A model generated the notes under the pieces. It ran no database searches, had not been told where the DNA came from, and worked only from the letters and a program-made list of their open reading frames with translations. DNA of 64,000 nt from Beaufortia kweichowensis (Eukaryota > Chordata > Actinopteri > Cypriniformes > Gastromyzontidae). Location of the stretch: the NCBI GenBank assembly GCA_019155185.1, contig CM032806.1:15178580-15242579 (forward strand). The letters run 5' to 3'. A program made the position numbers and the translations under genes. This document shows, one piece after another, positions 19,387-31,640 of this stretch; within the stretch, counting starts at the first letter, position 1, and each line of letters begins with the position of its first letter.

Positions 19387-19640
19387 AAGGTTTTAGCACA
19401 AAGAACCTCTACAATGGGAAAATCACTATCTGCTGAGAAAGCCATCAAATAGACTACAGAACAATATGTGTGTCCATGCATTGTAAGTCCTTATTCATGT
19501 TTATAATAGCATGTTTATTTTTAAAATAATGTTTTAATTAAGAGGGGCGTTGGAGTTTGTACAGTCTGTACAATGTATTATTCTAATAAAAACTACGAAT
19601 TATGATGCCAAATAAAGAATATTTTCAGTGTGTATTGTTT
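19387..19640 (+). terminator. chmp7: chmp7 3' UTR and polyadenylation signals
   Basis: After the TGA at 19384-19386 the 3' UTR holds AATAAA at 19585-19590 and 19611-19616, the likely cleavage signals. From here to about 20000 the DNA is AT-rich with no other feature. Confidence 0.65.
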
Positions 19641-20004
19641 TACTGTTTATCTCTCTTAGTATTTTTTAAATGTAGACTAGTGTACTGTATGTATATCAGT
19701 GTGTAGCCGTGTTATTATATAATTGTGTTTTAGTTAGAGATTTAAGAAAATTATTTTATTATTTAAATTCAATTATAATTATTATTTATATAAATTAGTC
19801 AATGTTTTTCAAAGCTTAATGTGAATTTTATTCATTTTTAACCTCAAATTAGCTAGTTTTTATTTTATTATTGCAGAATCATATATAAATTTGGATTACA
19901 AACGGAAATCTGATTTATCATTCGTTTTATTTTTATTTTTTATTCTGGTATTTTAAAACAATACAAATGCAATGACTTACATTTATAGTGACGAATTAGA
20001 AAGC

Positions 20005-20284
20005 GGTAAGTGACGTCAGACCAACCCTTCAAGCACAGACGCAAGCTTCCGGCATCGACGCGCATGCGCAGTGAGTGTCTTCACGACAGAACCGAACTGT
20101 TGCTCGGTAACTGCCGAGAATCAGCTGCTTTCCTCCGCCAAATATGAACTGTCTGCACTTCATAAAGGATTAAACTGCCATATGTATGTGTTCTCTGAGA
20201 GGAGTTTATTTATTGAACTGCTGGACTTAGATATCCAGGAAATGGCTGTATTACTGGCACATTCGTCTCGGATTTAGCCGAACG
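20005..20284 (+). promoter_or_regulatory. entpd4: entpd4 promoter and non-coding exon 1
   Basis: A CRE (TGACGTCA, 20011-20018) and an NRF1-type palindrome (GCGCATGCGC, 20060-20069) mark a TATA-less promoter. The transcribed part ends at GAACG|GTAAGAC (donor at 20284/20285). Two small upstream ORFs start with ATG inside this exon: 20144-20173 (9 codons) and 20182-20277 (31 codons). If translated, they would lower initiation at the main start in exon 2. The promoter lies only about 0.4 kb after the chmp7 polyadenylation signals. Confidence 0.6.
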
Positions 20285-20465
20285 GTAAGACCATATGCCT
20301 GCTTTCTTACAAATATGTATCTAGTCGAACTTATCTGACAGCTTTTTATCAAGCCACTCGTTTTCTCCCCAAACATTAACAACAGGCCTGTTATTAAGTA
20401 AATATTAAAGATTCGTTACAGCTTCACGTTTCTCTTCCCGGCCTGGGAAGAACACAGCTGATGGC

Positions 20466-20567
20466 GCTGCGCAGACCGATCGCCGTATGCCATCAAGTAT
20501 CGCGAGAGTTATATAAGAAATATGTGCTCGCGGTAATATGATGGCATACTCCGATCTGTCTGCGTAG
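20466..20567. repeat. Imperfect palindrome with 41-base arms
   Basis: Arm one (20466-20506) pairs with arm two (20527-20567) at roughly 80 % of positions, including TATGCCATCA/TGATGGCATA and CGCGAG/CTCGCG, around a 20-base loop. It lies in the first intron of entpd4, just after the promoter. It may be a MITE or a transcribed hairpin; no family was recognised. Confidence 0.7.
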
Positions 20568-20913
20568 GGTGCAGTCGAAGTCGATCACGATTTTTAACTG
20601 TAACTGCGTTTCAACACCTAGCCAACGGTCTATGTAGGCAGCTCACTAGACTTCCATAAACTGTGTGGTCTTTTCATCAAACGCTAATACAGACAATATA
20701 TGAGTGTAAAGTGAGATTTACACGCTGTGCTGATATGGTCTTCTCACTTCCTGATGATAGAACATGCCACGTCTGCTCAGCACACCTGCACACGTGTGAA
20801 AGCCCCTGATGATGATGATGACTTGATGTTTGATGTCATGGAGGAATACATGTGTACAGAGCTGCCGGTAAAGACTTGAGTTCATCCACCTCACCTGTTC
20901 GTCCAATCCAGCA

Positions 20914-23900
20914 ATGGGAAGGCAAGTATAAAACCATCCATAAACGTTGCATTTAACTTTAAATAGCGTTTCCCAAACACCTAATTGCTGAATCTGTTTG
21001 TTATTGTAAGCATATGAAATCAGCTTTTGTAATGCACAATCCTGGTGTTCTGTGGATTATAATTTTTAAAGCTTCTTCAAAACGCAATGACTTGCATAAC
21101 CTCTGAAGAGACTTTGGATCCATTGTCAACTATTATCTAGATCAGGGGTCCCCAAACTTTTTTCTGTGAGGGCCACATTATTGTTCCTTTCTTTAATGGG
21201 GGGCCGGGTCGGTCACAGAAAATTACATGGGCCAGAGTGACTATTATTGTGGAGTTTTTATTATGATTTTAAATGTATTTATTATACTTGCTCGATCACG
21301 ATGAAACATTTATTGAATGTGCGATTCTATTGGTGGGAGAATCTTACAAATAATTAAGCTAGGCTATGTTAATATTTAGTTAATAACTAAGGGAAATTGT
21401 AATAGTTAACAACTAAGGGAAATTTTGGTTTGAAATCCACCCTTTATAATCAAATACAGATATGATTAAAATTTTAAAATTAAATTCTCAAAGTATGTCT
21501 CTGGCGTTGTTCAGAGGGCCAGTCAAAATGTGGGGGCGGGCCGTAGTTTGGGGACCCCTGATCTAGATTGTCTAGGTTGCTTGGAAATGTTAACTGTACA
21601 CTGTGAACGTGACACAAAACCGCATGTAGATTGCACAGATGTGACATTAAAGCATTTACATTGGAATCATGATTGTAAGAAATTATGAATGAAACTATTT
21701 TCTTGAAACTTCTGAGAATTACACACTAACAAAAATATATACAAAAGTATACATGAATGTACTAGTTGCTTTGGATAAAAGTGTCTGCAGTAATGTAGTA
21801 TCCGTGAGAAAACCAGATAAATGCTTTTTTAATGACTGCCTTTGCTGATAGAACTTGATCAGATCCAAGTTGGATGTTGTCAAAGTTGGGTCATTTTTTT
21901 CTTGCGAATATGTTTTTGAAGTTTGTGATGGATAATCATCTGGTGGGATGATTTTGGCCTAAAGAGATTTAACTTTAGATCTCTTTTGTCTGTTCTTTTT
22001 TAATACAGGATTAGCATCGCCTGTCTGTTTCCAGCATCCTGGCACTTCAGCCTGTCACCAGTGGTGCTGCCTCGCTTCCTGTTGCCTTCCTTCAGGCAGT
22101 TGCTGCTTCTGGGTCTGTTGGCTGGAGTGATGGGGCTTCTGTATTTGCTTCTGGTTACAGAGAAGGGGCAGTACAGCTGGTTGAAAAAGGACAAGCACTA
22201 CCACACGTAAAAACACCAGTCTGTTCTGGTTTTACGTAAATTCGCTTTTTTGCCACAAACTTCATTAAAACTCATTATCCCTACCAATGTTTTGTCTCCA
22301 CTAGACATTTGGGTCGGGTGACAGATATGGAAGCCACAGACACCAATAACCCCAATCTAAACTACGGGCTGGTGGTGGACTGCGGCAGCAGCGGCTCCCG
22401 CGTGTTTGTGTACACGTGGCCCCGGCACAACGGCAACCCGCACGAACTGCTGGATATCAAGCAAATGAGAGACAAGCACAGGAAGCCTGTAGTGATGAAG
22501 ATCAAGCCAGGTCGGTGGATATTAACTTTTAATGTTTGTTGTACATTAAGATTTTTAATAGTAACTAAAGTATTTGAGTTAATCCTTGAGAATGCTCCTG
22601 TTCCCGGACAGGTCTTACATTAAGACCGGACTAAGCCTTAGTTAAATTAGTTGAATTATTTAAGTGTTTTTTACAAACAAGCCTTACAAAAAGCATTACT
22701 GGTTTGCATTTTGAAACGAAACAATAGCACTGACATATTTTTTGATATGTTATTGCAAGCTTTTTTTTAGTTAAAACAGCTCAAAATACAGTTAATCTGG
22801 GACTAGTCTTAAGCCCTGTCTGGGAAACCGCACCTGTGTGTACTTTAAGGAGCTTTAGGTACAATTGTCTGTTCATGGATTTGTTCACGCAAACATGAAA
22901 AATAAGTAAAAAAAACATCAAATAACATACCCTAATTTCATCCCAGCTGTGCATGACTTCCTTTCTTCAGTTTAACACAAACATACAATTTTACCTTTAA
23001 ATGCTGTCATGTATTCTTATATGGGACTGAAATTGATCAAGCTCCAAAAAGCACATAAATCCTTCCTTAAATTTAAGTAATCCAAATGACTGTAGTAAAA
23101 GTAGCTAAAGATACATTTGTGAGAGAAAACAAGGTTATTTTGAGCTTATTTAGTCAAATGGAAATTAGGGCTGCGCAGTATGTCGAAATGATCAACATTT
23201 TGCAATATGCATGTCGCAATGGTTTGCAATAAATGAGTGATTCAATTTGAATACAAAATAAAATTCAAAAAAGTAACGTATGGTCAAAGTGCTCTGATGC
23301 AAGACCGTCAACAAGCCGCAAAGCTTTCATAGCCAGCTGATGCTTTCTTTTACATGAAATATGAAATGTATGTTGGATATATAATTTGATGAAAATATAT
23401 ATTTTAATATAATTTAAATGAGCATATCGAATGTCGCATTATTTTTAGTTTTTTTTCAATAGCGATACAATCAAATATGATGGCACATTGAACTTTAAAT
23501 CTTATTGGTTCTGTCTGGTGCTACAACCAGTAAGATTTAAAGTTGAAAACTGAAGAATGGAAGTCATATATCTGGGATGTGGGAGTATTCCTTCAATTGA
23601 CTTTTTATTGTTAAAGTAGTTAAACAAACCTTAAAGTTCAGCTTGTTATAGTCTCAAAATCAGCCATTGTATTAGCCTGCTATCTTTTAAAACATGACAC
23701 CATTTGGAAAAACAGGGTTGTACAACAGCCAGTTAATTGTGTTGTTAGATTCTTGCAATTTTTGTATGCCATATCCATTAGATGATCTGTTAACTCCTGT
23801 AAAGTCCTGTGATGGAAAACTTCTCTACATGTGAAATCTTCCTTTATTCTTAAACTCTTTTTAAACTAATTTGTGGGCAGGTATCTCTGAATATGCATCC

Positions 23901-26900
23901 ACACCAGACAAAGCCAGTGACTATATCAGCCCTCTGCTCAGTTTTGCTGCTCAGCACATCCCTAAGAACAAGCATCAGGAAACACCCCTGTACATCTTAT
24001 GTACTGCAGGAATGAGAGTCCTTCCTGAAAGGTGGGTAATCTATTACTCACACACTCGTGCATTTGCAAATACAAACTGTAGATGCATTCAGTGGTAATG
24101 CAAATACCGTGTTTTTTTGCAGCCAGCAGGAGGCGCTGTTGGAGGATTTGCGGACTGACATTCCGGTGAATTTTAACTTCTTGTTTTCTGACTCCCATGT
24201 GGAGGTCATCTCAGGCAAACAGGAAGGTGAGATCAACCTCTGTGATTCACAATGACAGTTGAGACCCAATTTTGAAATCAATTTTTCAACTGGGTGTAAA
24301 TTGAGGTAGAAGCTTGCGAAAGCAAAACCTAAAAAACCAAAAACCTCTCAGGAGCACCTTATCTGCCACATAAGAACGTCTGGCTCCACTCACAATGTGC
24401 ACCACTCAATATTTTCATAAAAACTAGTTATTAATCAACTTTTTTTTACAGGGGTATATGCATGGATAGGGATCAACTTTGTTCTTGGGCGATTCAATCA
24501 TGTCGAGGATGATGGTAAATGTTTTCTGATGCTTTCTTATAAGTCATTAATAGTTCAGAGCTCATGAAAAGATATTGCAGCTTTACTCCAGTCCTCTTTA
24601 ACTAACGTTTTTCCCTTGCGTGTCTCAGAACATGAGGCAGTTGTAGAAGTCCAGGTTCCTGGCAGTGACCAGCAAGAGACGCTGGTGCGCAAGCGTACAG
24701 CTGGCGTGTTGGACATGGGGGGCGTCTCCACTCAGATCGCATACGAAGTGCCCAAAACTGTAAGCTTTGCTTCTCCACAACAGGTTATTATCTATGATAA
24801 TTCCACATTTTTGAAAGCTTTGCCGTTCTCATTATCTCATTCTTGTTCTCCCGGTTCTCTGTTGTCCTTGGCTCAGTGCAGTATAAGTCCACGGTGAATT
24901 TGTGTCCAAAGTGATGCTTTGGACTGAGATAAGCCCGCTGCATGCTCATATAGCAGCATGGTGCTTAAGCTTTGAGAATAACGCTAACTGCTTTACAGTG
25001 CACAATCATGTATTAAAGGGGGTGTATTAGCATATATTTTTCAATGGGGTCTGCATATTAAAGGGATAATTTAATTAAAATTCAAATTTTGGCTATCCTT
25101 TGAATTTGAAGTTTTATAGTAAATATTACCTGTAATTTATATGCCCCCTTTAAACAATGTGTTATCATTTAATTGAATCAATGCTGGTGGTTTGTAATCT
25201 AAAAATATTACCGTTTGGATTGGGATCAATTTTAAATGATCTTTCTTCTACCGAATGTAATATATCAACTTATTTTGTATTTTTAATTAATTGATGGCCC
25301 CTAATCAGGATACTGTTGTAGTCAAATGCAATCATACAATCATTAATGGTATGGTGACCAATGTTTTGAATATTTATTTTATTACTTAATTAATGTATGC
25401 ATTTGTATTAGACACAATAAAAAAATTCTCAGTTCAATACAAGTTAAGCTAAAAACATGAGACTAGTGTCATTAATATCAGCTAACATGACCATTTATAG
25501 CCTGTAAACCATGTGACTTTTGCATTATATACAGACAGACAGCAGTAAAAGTCCTACTGCTTAAAATGACTATTTATCCCATTTTTCCCATTGAACTCCC
25601 TGGGAAGCCTTGCTTAGACATCCATTGTTATGCCTAACCAAAAGCACAGTTTATATACTAAGAGGCAAATTAAAATAATTTTCCTTGTAATCTGCAACAT
25701 GATAGATTCGATCAATAGAGCTTAACTTCTGTTGAAACTGGGATGTCCCTTTAAATGTCACTGTACAAATATGATGCTGCTTTTCATTTTACCTGCTTTG
25801 CGGTGTGATTTATTTAAAAAAAAAGTAGCTGGCTGTGTGTTTAATGGCTATATAACAAAAAGAAGGAAAATCATATCAATGTCTGCAGTTGTCTTATATT
25901 TGGTTTTCTGTTATGTGGCACCAGGAAGAGATAGCAAAGAATTTACTGGCAGAGTTTAATCTGGGCTGCGACGCTCACCAAACAGAGCATGTGTACCGCG
26001 TGTACGTCTCAACGTTTTTGGGTTTCGGTGGAAATGCGGCCCGTCAGAGATATGAGGAAAACCTCATCAGCAACACGCAAACGCAAAACAAGTAAGATCA
26101 AACTGATTAAACAAGAAATGCAGAATCAGCAGGATTGATCATGTGTCATTCTCACGTCTCTAGGCTTTTGGGTCAGCATCAGGGTGAGAGCAAGGACTCG
26201 CCCATCCTTGACCCCTGCCTTCCACCCGACCTCCAGGATGAGGTCGGCCCCCAGGATCATAAGGTTCACCTGCGCGGCACTGGGAACTTTGACCGCTGTC
26301 GAGTACTGCTCCAGCCGTTCCTAAACCGCACCAATGACACCAACACATCGCTTAATGGAGTCTACCAGCCGCCCATAGACTTCCCCAACAGCCAGTTTTA
26401 TGGCTTCTCTGAGTTTTACTACTGTACTGAAGACGTGCTGCGTATGGGAGGAAACTACAACTCCACCAAATATTCTAACGCTGCTACGGTACACATTCTG
26501 GTGCATGTAAAGAGCTCATTTTGCTGTTTTGTAAGGGGAAATGTACAGTCAGCTATTTGGTATCGCAAAATAAACACAGAAGGGGCGAAGTGTCTTACAT
26601 CAGCTTAGGTTTTGGATGCTAAATGTTGATTTGAAATGTTTTATTTGCTTATTCGTAACAAAATTATTTCAAAATTTACCTGTTAAATTAATTGCTTATT
26701 TAAATAATAATATTGATTTAAAGTATGAATATGTTTGTCCTGTAGTTCCAGACAGTTATGTCAGTTTGTTGGTGCAATGATTTATTTTATCCTAGCAGAT
26801 AAAATTAGTTAGCGGTGGACCTTCATTCTTGTATTTTTCTAGTAATTGTATGTATTTTTACATTAGTTACATTAGTAGTTTCACATTCTAAAAAAAAATT

Positions 26901-27834
26901 CATACGAAATCGCCTCCTTGCATGAGATAAGGTTGGTCCTACTGTTTTTTTAGCTGAGAAATGTGCCATAATATGGAGATTGAATACTGAACATTTAAAA
27001 CCGAAGTAGTATTTCATGTTGCTGATGTCAGCCTGTCTAATTTCACAGAGTTATTGTGCCACCCAGTGGAAAACGTTGAAAGAGCGCTTTGATCGGGGTC
27101 TGTACGCTTCTCATGCAGACCTACACAGACTCAGGTAAGGTAGTCGTGTATTATTTACAGATGTTCTTTTCATTGCTATTTCCGTTCTTAATAAAAAAAG
27201 AAAATAGCTCACCAGGCAGCTGCTGTCTTTCTTTGCAGGTATCAGTGCTTTAAGTCTGCATGGATGTATGAGGTGCTCCACTCAGGTTTTGCGTTCCCAA
27301 CAGCGTATGAGAATCTCAGGACGGCCTTGCTAGTCTATGATAAAGAAGTCCAGTGGACACTAGGAGCCATTTTGTACCGCACACGTTTTCTACCTCTGAG
27401 GTGAAATACCTTTTCAGTTGATTTGAGCTGCTAGTGACTGTCACAGTTTTTTAAGATTTCAAATAAAATATGAAAAACTCCCTATAAAATGGTAAAATAT
27501 TAGTTTTAGCCTTTGTACCCATAGTGTCTTTCCTTAAGTTATTAGGTCTGTATGTGTGGATGTGTGGGTGACTAGTGTTTCTCTTGTTTCTTTTAGGGAT
27601 ATCCAGCAGGAGAGTCTAAAGGGTTCTCATTCTCACTGGCAACACAGTTTTTCGTTCATGAATAACCACTATCTCTTTCTGGCGTGTTTTCTGGTGGTGG
27701 TTTTGTCCATCCTCTTGTACCTGCTCCGTCTGAGACGCATACACCACCGCTCAACACTGCACCGCGGTGCCTCTGCTTCCGTCCAGTGGCTGGAGGAGGG
27801 CCTGGGTTCGCCAGACCTCCCTGTTACCCTATAG
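20914..27834 (+). CDS. entpd4: Ectonucleoside triphosphate diphosphohydrolase 4
   Basis: ENTPD4 (UDPase/LALP70) hydrolyses UDP and other nucleoside di- and triphosphates in the Golgi or lysosome lumen, supporting glycosylation. Twelve coding exons join in frame: 20914-20921, 22009-22206, 22305-22510, 23881-24031, 24123-24226, 24452-24514, 24629-24783, 25925-26091, 26164-26488, 27049-27134, 27239-27400, 27597-27834. They give 620 aa, against 616 in human. Membrane segments are at about 34-52 and 566-586. Apyrase regions: ACR1 VVDCGSSGSRVF (92-103), ACR2 LCTAGMRVLPE (177-187), ACR3 KQEGVYAWIG (220-229, likely catalytic Glu222), ACR4 LDMGGVSTQIA (271-281). Only 8 coding bases lie in the first coding exon, which ends at a GC donor (AG|GCAAGT); the other introns are GT-AG. 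An AATAAA is at 28353. Identity is certain. Confidence 0.97.
21143..21560. mobile_element. Non-autonomous hAT element with 8-bp target duplication
   Basis: The element begins CAGGGGTCCCCAAACT and ends with its exact reverse complement AGTTTGGGGACCCCTG (16-bp terminal inverted repeats). It is flanked by perfect direct repeats ATCTAGAT at 21135-21142 and 21561-21568. Length is 418 bp and no transposase is encoded. The CAGGG(N) ends and 8-bp duplication are diagnostic of the hAT superfamily. It lies in the first coding intron of entpd4. Confidence 0.93.
21764..21800 (-). repeat. L2-type LINE/SINE tail fragment
   Basis: TTGCTTTGGATAAAAGTGTC followed by TGCAGTAATGTAGTA is the conserved L2-type 3' tail with TGTA-like end, an isolated fragment in an entpd4 intron. 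Confidence 0.55.
22599..22832. mobile_element. MITE with TTCCCGGACAGG...CTGTCTGGGAA ends
   Basis: TGTTCCCGGACAGGTCTTAC on the left pairs with AAGCCCTGTCTGGGAAACCG on the right. The interior (CAAACAAGCCTTACAAAAAG and so on) matches a widespread cyprinid MITE from memory. It lies in the entpd4 intron after ACR1. Confidence 0.6.
22860..23600. repeat. Degenerate MITE remnants in entpd4 intron
   Basis: Two diverged pieces are seen. At 22870-23100, CTTCCTTTCTTCAGTTTAAC and AAGCTCCAAAAAGCACATAA belong to the common GGGATAGTTCACCC element. At 23168-23470, AGGGCTGCGCAGTATGTCGA starts a separate repeat typical of fish. Both are too decayed to bound exactly. Confidence 0.4.
24784..25924. other. entpd4: entpd4 intron, AT-rich, nothing recognised
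   Basis: A 1.14 kb intron between the ACR4 exon and the next one. No repeat ends, conserved motifs or ORFs are convincing; the ORF at 25732-25959 simply runs into the next exon in a wrong frame. Confidence 0.5.
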
Positions 27835-28520
27835 GGCTTGGATTTTGTCAGTCAAAGCCACTGACCAGTTGATGGAGGAGAGCATTTCGTTTCAAGTCAT
27901 TCGAGACTCTTGATATACAACCCCAGTGAAGGCACTTTGGGTTTTCCATTTAACATTTTTGCACTCCATCATCTCCCTCTCCTGCAATCTCGAAGCTGGT
28001 ACTCACTTGCCAGCACGTCAATATAAAGACTGCTGTTTCACAAATGAATCACAATGAAATGACATTTGCAGGCAAGGCCAGTGAACTCTAGGTGTATTTA
28101 GACCACAGCTCTGCTCATGGACTGTTTTGGGTTGTTTATTTATTACTGAGGAAGGCTGTGGATGTCTTGATTTTCAATGTCATTATCAATGTGAAATCGA
28201 CTGTTGCTTTTGTGTGTATAATTTGGATTTCTATGCTCCACGTGGCAGCTGCCTCAAAGTTTTGACTTGAGAATAATTAAACATCATTTATCAGTTGATT
28301 TGGTGGTGCCAAAGAGAAGTGGAATGATGTTGATGAATTTTAAATGATAAACAATAAATGTTTTTAGCAGAAACTGTGGGATTGTAGACATTTGAAATTA
28401 ATTGAAATTGCTCAGAAAAGAAAAATTAAAGCAAAACGGAGAAATTTGTAAATCTCTTTACCCATCTGTGTTGTTCTGAAAGCACTGTGCATTTTGAAAG
28501 AATAAAAATTGAATAGATTT
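27835..28520 (+). terminator. entpd4: entpd4 3' UTR
   Basis: AATAAA at 28353-28358 and AATAAAAATTG at about 28501 are the candidate polyadenylation signals after the TAG at 27832-27834. Confidence 0.6.
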
Positions 28521-28571
28521 ATAGACAAAAATAACAAACCAAAAGAGTGAATCTAAGTGTCCCTAATCTAC

Positions 28572-28890
28572 ACGGGATAGTTCACCCAAAAATAAAAATT
28601 GTTTTATTATTTACTCACGTCAAGTCAAACCTGTATGACTTTCTTGCTTCAGCAGAACACAGAAGAAGATATTTTTCTAAACGCTGGTTACCGGTAACCA
28701 GAATTTCATCCATTCACTTTCATAGTATGGACACAAGGTACAATGGAAGTCAATGGGTGCCGGTAACCAGCGTTTTGCAAAATATCTTCTTTTGTGTTCC
28801 ATAAAAGAAAAAAATCATATACAGGGTTTGAATGACATAAGGCTGAAAAAATGTTGACATTATTTTTATTTGTGGGTGAATTATCCCTTT
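28572..28890. mobile_element. MITE with GGGATAGTTCACCC...GGGTGAATTATCCC ends
   Basis: The left end GGGATAGTTCACCCAAAAAT and right end TGTGGGTGAATTATCCCTTT are inverted repeats. The interior is itself nearly palindromic (AAACGCTGGTTACCGGTAAC and its reverse ACCGGTAACCAGCGTTTTGC). This is one of the commonest non-autonomous DNA transposons of cyprinid genomes; the superfamily cannot be fixed without a clear target duplication. Confidence 0.75.
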
Positions 28891-28899
28891 AGTGTTACA

Positions 28900-31550
28900 G
28901 TGTCAGAACTATTGCTTTGTGGGTGCTACGGTTATTGCTTGTCTGTGAGTGTACAGATTATGAGCATGTGTATCTGCATCTTTTTTAAATTGCTATTACA
29001 AGTAACGGTTATGTGATTAAAATCAGTGCAATATTTTTTGTGTTGGGTTAAAAGCCAGTTTTAAAGGAGGATTTAACAAAATTGTACCAAGGTACCATGA
29101 CTGTCACAATTATTTGCCGCTTTAAGATGTTATGTAAGGGTACCAATGAAAAGATGTGCAGCTGTGTTTGTGGACTGTTGAAGTACGCTTGAGGTTGGTG
29201 TATATCAGTGCAAATTCTGCACATTTTCTCCTTTATTCCCCTATGTTTTCTAATTTTATATATTAGATCTCAGATGTAGTGATGCTACTGTGCAAAGCTC
29301 TCCAGGGAGCCATCAGTCATTGCTGTACATTATTGTTATTTATGAAAGCACAGGTATAGTACCATACTCACGAAAGCAGAGTTTGCAAACAGTAAACATC
29401 GATTCCATCACTGATGCTATTGTCACAGATGAAGAGAAATTAAGAATTTTTTATTTTAATAACCCCTTACTTGTGTCCTGAATTCCGCTATACTGGGTAA
29501 TGAAGGAGTTAATCTTGCGAGCAGTTTATTTTGGCACCACCCTGGAATCCACCAATAATAAATGTCTCAAAAAAGAGGAACCTTTCTGCATTGTGATATA
29601 CTTTGAAATCATTGTTTATGTGCTTTACTACAGTATAAAACAGTATAAAGTTTTTTTTAACTTCGAACATATTTTTTTACATAATTTAGATGCTTTCAGC
29701 AACACCACTGTTACTGTTCCAGATCTATTAATATGCTTGACCTCTGATGTTTTCTTATTCTTTACCTTGAAACATTGATGCCTACTTTTTTTTCAAATGG
29801 ACTTAATATTACATCAATCTCATAATCTGAAGTTGTGCAGGAATAGTTTTTGTATGCCTTTTTAATTAATTGTGCTTACTAAGGTCAAGTTACAGTACTT
29901 TCCCTACAGTAGGTCACCATGTCGTGAACAGTCAGAAATTATACTGGATTTAATAGTTTTAATGGAAGCTATAATAGGTCTCCACTGGAAATTTGTAGGT
30001 GAGTTCTGCTGGTGGAATGTTTTCATCATTACATCATTAAATTTAATGTCTAGCTTGCGTAAACATGCAACATAATATTAATTTACTTATTTAATATTAA
30101 TTAATTAACATTACTACAATATTGTCAGCCGTATGTTAACTAGACAGACATGCAGAATGTTAGTGTGACAAAGCCTTACTACCCATTTTTGGTTTTTTGG
30201 TTTTAGAAGATGCTTTCAGAAATTGTTAGAAAATAATTTTTCTTCAAACTGTTATTAATATAAATACAGCAATTATCCCAATGAATCATTTCATTTTGTT
30301 TGGGTGAGGCTGAGTTAAGACCGAGTTAATGATCTTGCTTACATTTAGAATAAGAATACAAACTAACACAAGCATACTCCACTTATTTTGCTTTAATTTT
30401 GTGGTAGTCATATTACAATCATATATAAATGCCAGTATGTCATTTTCTATGAACATGACATACAGTGGTCTGATACATGTAATTATGCATGAGAGGTAGA
30501 ACTGACAGTAAGCCTTTTCTATTTAATTTCTCTCATTTTCTCTCTCACACTAATCATCTGTAATCAGGCTCAAGTGTTGATGTGAAACTTGTTTGCCTAC
30601 ATTAAGATCCTAAGTACTGCTAAATTCATTTTGGCAGCTACATCTCTGTAAAAATTAACCACAGATACTGAATACAATGATAGCTACAATACCTTATTAT
30701 TTTTAATATTATTATTATACTGAATAAGTCTATTCGATAACTGAAGTCATATACACGTTGATGTGTAATATGTATATATAAAAGTTATGTTGTTCTCTGT
30801 TAGAGGGTTTTCTGTGAAACTGCTTTATACGCTATGTCCCAGCGTTTCAATGCATTGCTTGTTTGGTTCATGTCTTGTCTTCATGGCTGGATCATTTGAT
30901 CTGCTCACATGGGGTGTGATGAGTCCTAATGGAAGTCATTGGTAATAACTATGTGGGTGGCTGTAATGCCCCTTACTGCTGCTCAAATGTCAGCAAATGT
31001 CATCAAACATGGATGCTGACCCATTACAAATAAGTGTTCAGTATCTTTACAACTTAACTCATACTCAAGCACAAATGCTTTGTATGCTTGCATGCATGCA
31101 GGGTGCGGTTAGGGGACATCTGGTAAAAACTAAATTCTCTATCATAGGGCTTTTACAAAGTGAGCAGATGTTGCATGATAAAGTGAGCAGTTGTGAAGTG
31201 CTCTTATAATCCATTCTAAGAAATGCCACACCTAAACTATCATTCTCTTGCAGATGTATAACATCTACAGATAAAGTATGCAAGGGATCACAGTATATCC
31301 ATGACAAGCATCCACCACCATCAACATTTGCCAACTTCAAATGCAGTACAATTATAGGGAAACTTGAATTGCAGTTTATTATCCTTTATGAAAATGAACC
31401 ATGGTTTTATTATGGAAACCATAGTTTTAGCATGAAATTTGTAGTAAACTGGTCCAAAGTACCTACATTTACTATAATAAAACCATATTTGTTGTTTGGG
31501 GGGTTATTGCCTTTGGTGTTTGTATACATTTGTTGTTCTATTTATAAAAC
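28900..31550. other. Intergenic spacer entpd4-slc25a37
   Basis: AT-rich DNA without a credible gene. ORFs of 60-92 codons are at the length expected by chance in such sequence and have no recognisable domain. No clear repeat ends were found. Confidence 0.5.
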
Positions 31551-31564
31551 TGCAAACTGCGGAG

Positions 31565-31640
31565 TAGTGATGTCTGATTCGCAAATGAATTGTTCTTTTG
31601 AGTCGATTCTTTTTATGATTCGCTTTAATGATTCGTAAAC
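31565..31640. repeat. MITE end fragment
   Basis: TAGTGATGTCTGATTCGCAA followed by AATGAATTGTTCTTTTGAGT and repeated GATTCG blocks is the start of a fish repeat known from memory. A possible distant partner (GAACGAATCATTAC) lies at about 31793. It is incomplete. Confidence 0.4.

Noticed and set aside
20071..20277. 68-codon ORF in entpd4 exon 1
   Set aside because: It starts at a GTG, not ATG. Only the internal ATG at 20182 could start a short upstream ORF.
29290..31640. Several plus-strand ORFs of 63-92 codons between entpd4 and slc25a37
   Set aside because: Length and composition are as expected by chance in AT-rich DNA. No splice context or domain.
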